A DNA stretch of 64,000 nt. Origin: Epinephelus fuscoguttatus (lineage: Eukaryota > Chordata > Actinopteri > Perciformes > Serranidae). The notes under the pieces were generated by a model. That model worked only from the letters and a program-made list of their open reading frames with translations. It did no database searches and was not told the DNA's origin. Each line of letters opens with the position of its first letter. Positions within the stretch are counted from its first letter, which is position 1. The stretch is taken from positions 36,232,598-36,296,597 of the forward strand of contig NC_064770.1 in NCBI RefSeq assembly GCF_011397635.1, in the 5' to 3' direction. This document shows, piece by piece, positions 62,999 to 64,000 of this stretch. The translations under genes and the position numbers were made by a program.

Positions 62999-63239
62999 GT
63001 CTTTTTTTTCCGAAAAAGAAAAAAAAATGTGGAAAAAGTCGAAAAATTGCTTGAAACAAAAATGCAGTTTCTAGAAAGAAATTCTGAAAATTTTCACAAA
63101 AGCAAAAATCATAATTTATGGGGAAATGATGGACCAGTTTAGATTTTTTTTGAAAATGTATTTTGAAAAAAATATTGTCCATAAAAAAGGTCTGAATATT
63201 TTCAGAAAAATATTGGGGAGGAAAAAATTACAATTTTAA

Positions 63240-63700
63240 AGGCGCTGTATGTAAGAATGTGGCCAAAACGGTTACTGCACTTAAATTCAAAATACTGCCA
63301 CGAGTCGTGTCCGCCCCCCCTCCCCTACAGATTCACGGCTGCTGGACGGCGGCACGCTGGAGACTGATTTGTTTGCCCACGGACGGCTGCCGTGGCAGGG
63401 CCGCGTCGCCGCGTCCTTGATCTTCGGTTTTCCAGCGAACCGTTTGAGCAAGTCCGGCTTCTCTGCTGCTAACGCTGCTGCCGGGATACAGCTGAGGAGG
63501 GTGGCACAACAGGCCAAAACACAAATTCAAAACATAAACATGATTTGCGTACCATAAATTTTTTTTTAAATGCGAATATTCTGGCTGTACTATTGTTGTC
63601 GGTGAGATCAGTACATTATATGAACATTGTTCCTTAGTCTCTGTGACATATTAGGAGGATTTTACGACTATTTGCTTTAGATTTCTTACATATAGCTCCT
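63240..63700. mobile_element. TTAA-flanked MITE (piggyBac-like ends)
   Basis: The left end AGGCGCTGTATGTAAGAAT and the complement of the right end, AGGAGCTATATGTAAGAAA, form inverted repeats. Both sides are flanked by TTAA (63236-63239 and 63701-63704). The GC-rich interior (about 63300-63500) contrasts with the AT-rich surroundings, which gives a spurious open frame on each strand. Size 461 bp, no transposase. Confidence 0.75.
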
Positions 63701-64000
63701 TTAAAAGAAAAAGAGAAAAAAAAATTAGAAAAATATATGCACTATATATAGTCCATATATAGTACAGTACTGTGCAGTTATTATTTTTGCTCGCTAAAGA
63801 CCTGTTTGGACTGTGGAGATATTTTTCCCTAACCGGTGAACAGCTTTGTCCTAACAGTACAACAACGATTACTAATGGTGATAGTTTTGGTTCATACAAT
63901 TTGTAGACAGTGACAAAAATATACAGTCTTATCCCTTGAATTCCAAAAAGATGGGCCCGTTTTATAGCCAGTGTTGTGTGTGAAATTGCAAAATTGTAAT

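Noticed and set aside
63287..63557. Opposed small ORFs in a GC-rich patch, possible gene or CpG-island promoter
   Set aside because: The patch lies within a 461-bp TTAA-flanked MITE with inverted ends.

Overview
The window is nuclear DNA from a ray-finned fish, most likely a percomorph teleost. The basis is vertebrate genes split by canonical GT-AG introns, compact intron sizes, and many teleost-type repeats (Tc1-like, hAT-like and PIF/Harbinger-like elements, LINE tails, tRNA-headed SINEs, TG microsatellites). No prokaryotic gene, CRISPR array or viral genome was seen. Gene calls rest on reading the spliced proteins by eye against remembered family sequences; no database search was run.

Three protein-coding genes lie head to tail on the + strand. 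(1) The 3' part of mast1, a microtubule-associated serine/threonine kinase, occupies 1092-7174: ten exons from just after the kinase core through the PDZ domain to the stop codon. (2) atg4d, an autophagy cysteine protease, has a probable non-coding first exon ending at 13510 and ten coding exons from 17456 to 24736 (463 aa). (3) smarca4 (BRG1), the SWI/SNF chromatin-remodelling ATPase, has a probable non-coding first exon ending at 27784 and 33 coding exons from 31355 to 52080 (1630 aa). Every junction checked keeps the reading frame. All three human orthologues lie on 19p13.2, so the window is a compact piece of conserved synteny.

Region by region: 1-770 is an AT-rich tandem array with a ~31-34 bp unit. 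1-7.2 kb is mast1, with a ~60 bp minisatellite in its last intron; a second array of the same family lies 0.8 kb past the stop. 7.2-13.2 kb is mast1 3' UTR or intergenic DNA. 13.3-25.3 kb is atg4d, whose introns hold a Tc1 relic, a LINE fragment, an embedded promoter plus exon-like unit, and a hAT-like element nested inside a foldback element. 25.3-27.5 kb is intergenic repeats. 27.5-52.75 kb is smarca4, with a PIF/Harbinger-like element, a transposon carrying its own internal satellite array, and an AT-rich palindromic microsatellite. 52.75-64 kb contains no recognisable host gene: it begins with a second large array related to the one at position 1, then holds a dead Tc1 transposase, a LINE tail and a TTAA-flanked MITE.

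The three genes do not form one pathway: MAST1 is a neuronal microtubule-linked kinase, ATG4D processes ATG8-family proteins, and BRG1 slides nucleosomes. The unusual content is the repeat architecture and some regulatory detail: matched minisatellites bracketing the last mast1 exon, nested transposons, an E-box of CLEAR type and upstream ORFs at atg4d, and loss of the human-type caspase site in ATG4D. I found no convincing undescribed multi-gene system; the nearest candidates are the embedded promoter/exon unit in atg4d intron 5 and the satellite-carrying transposon in smarca4.
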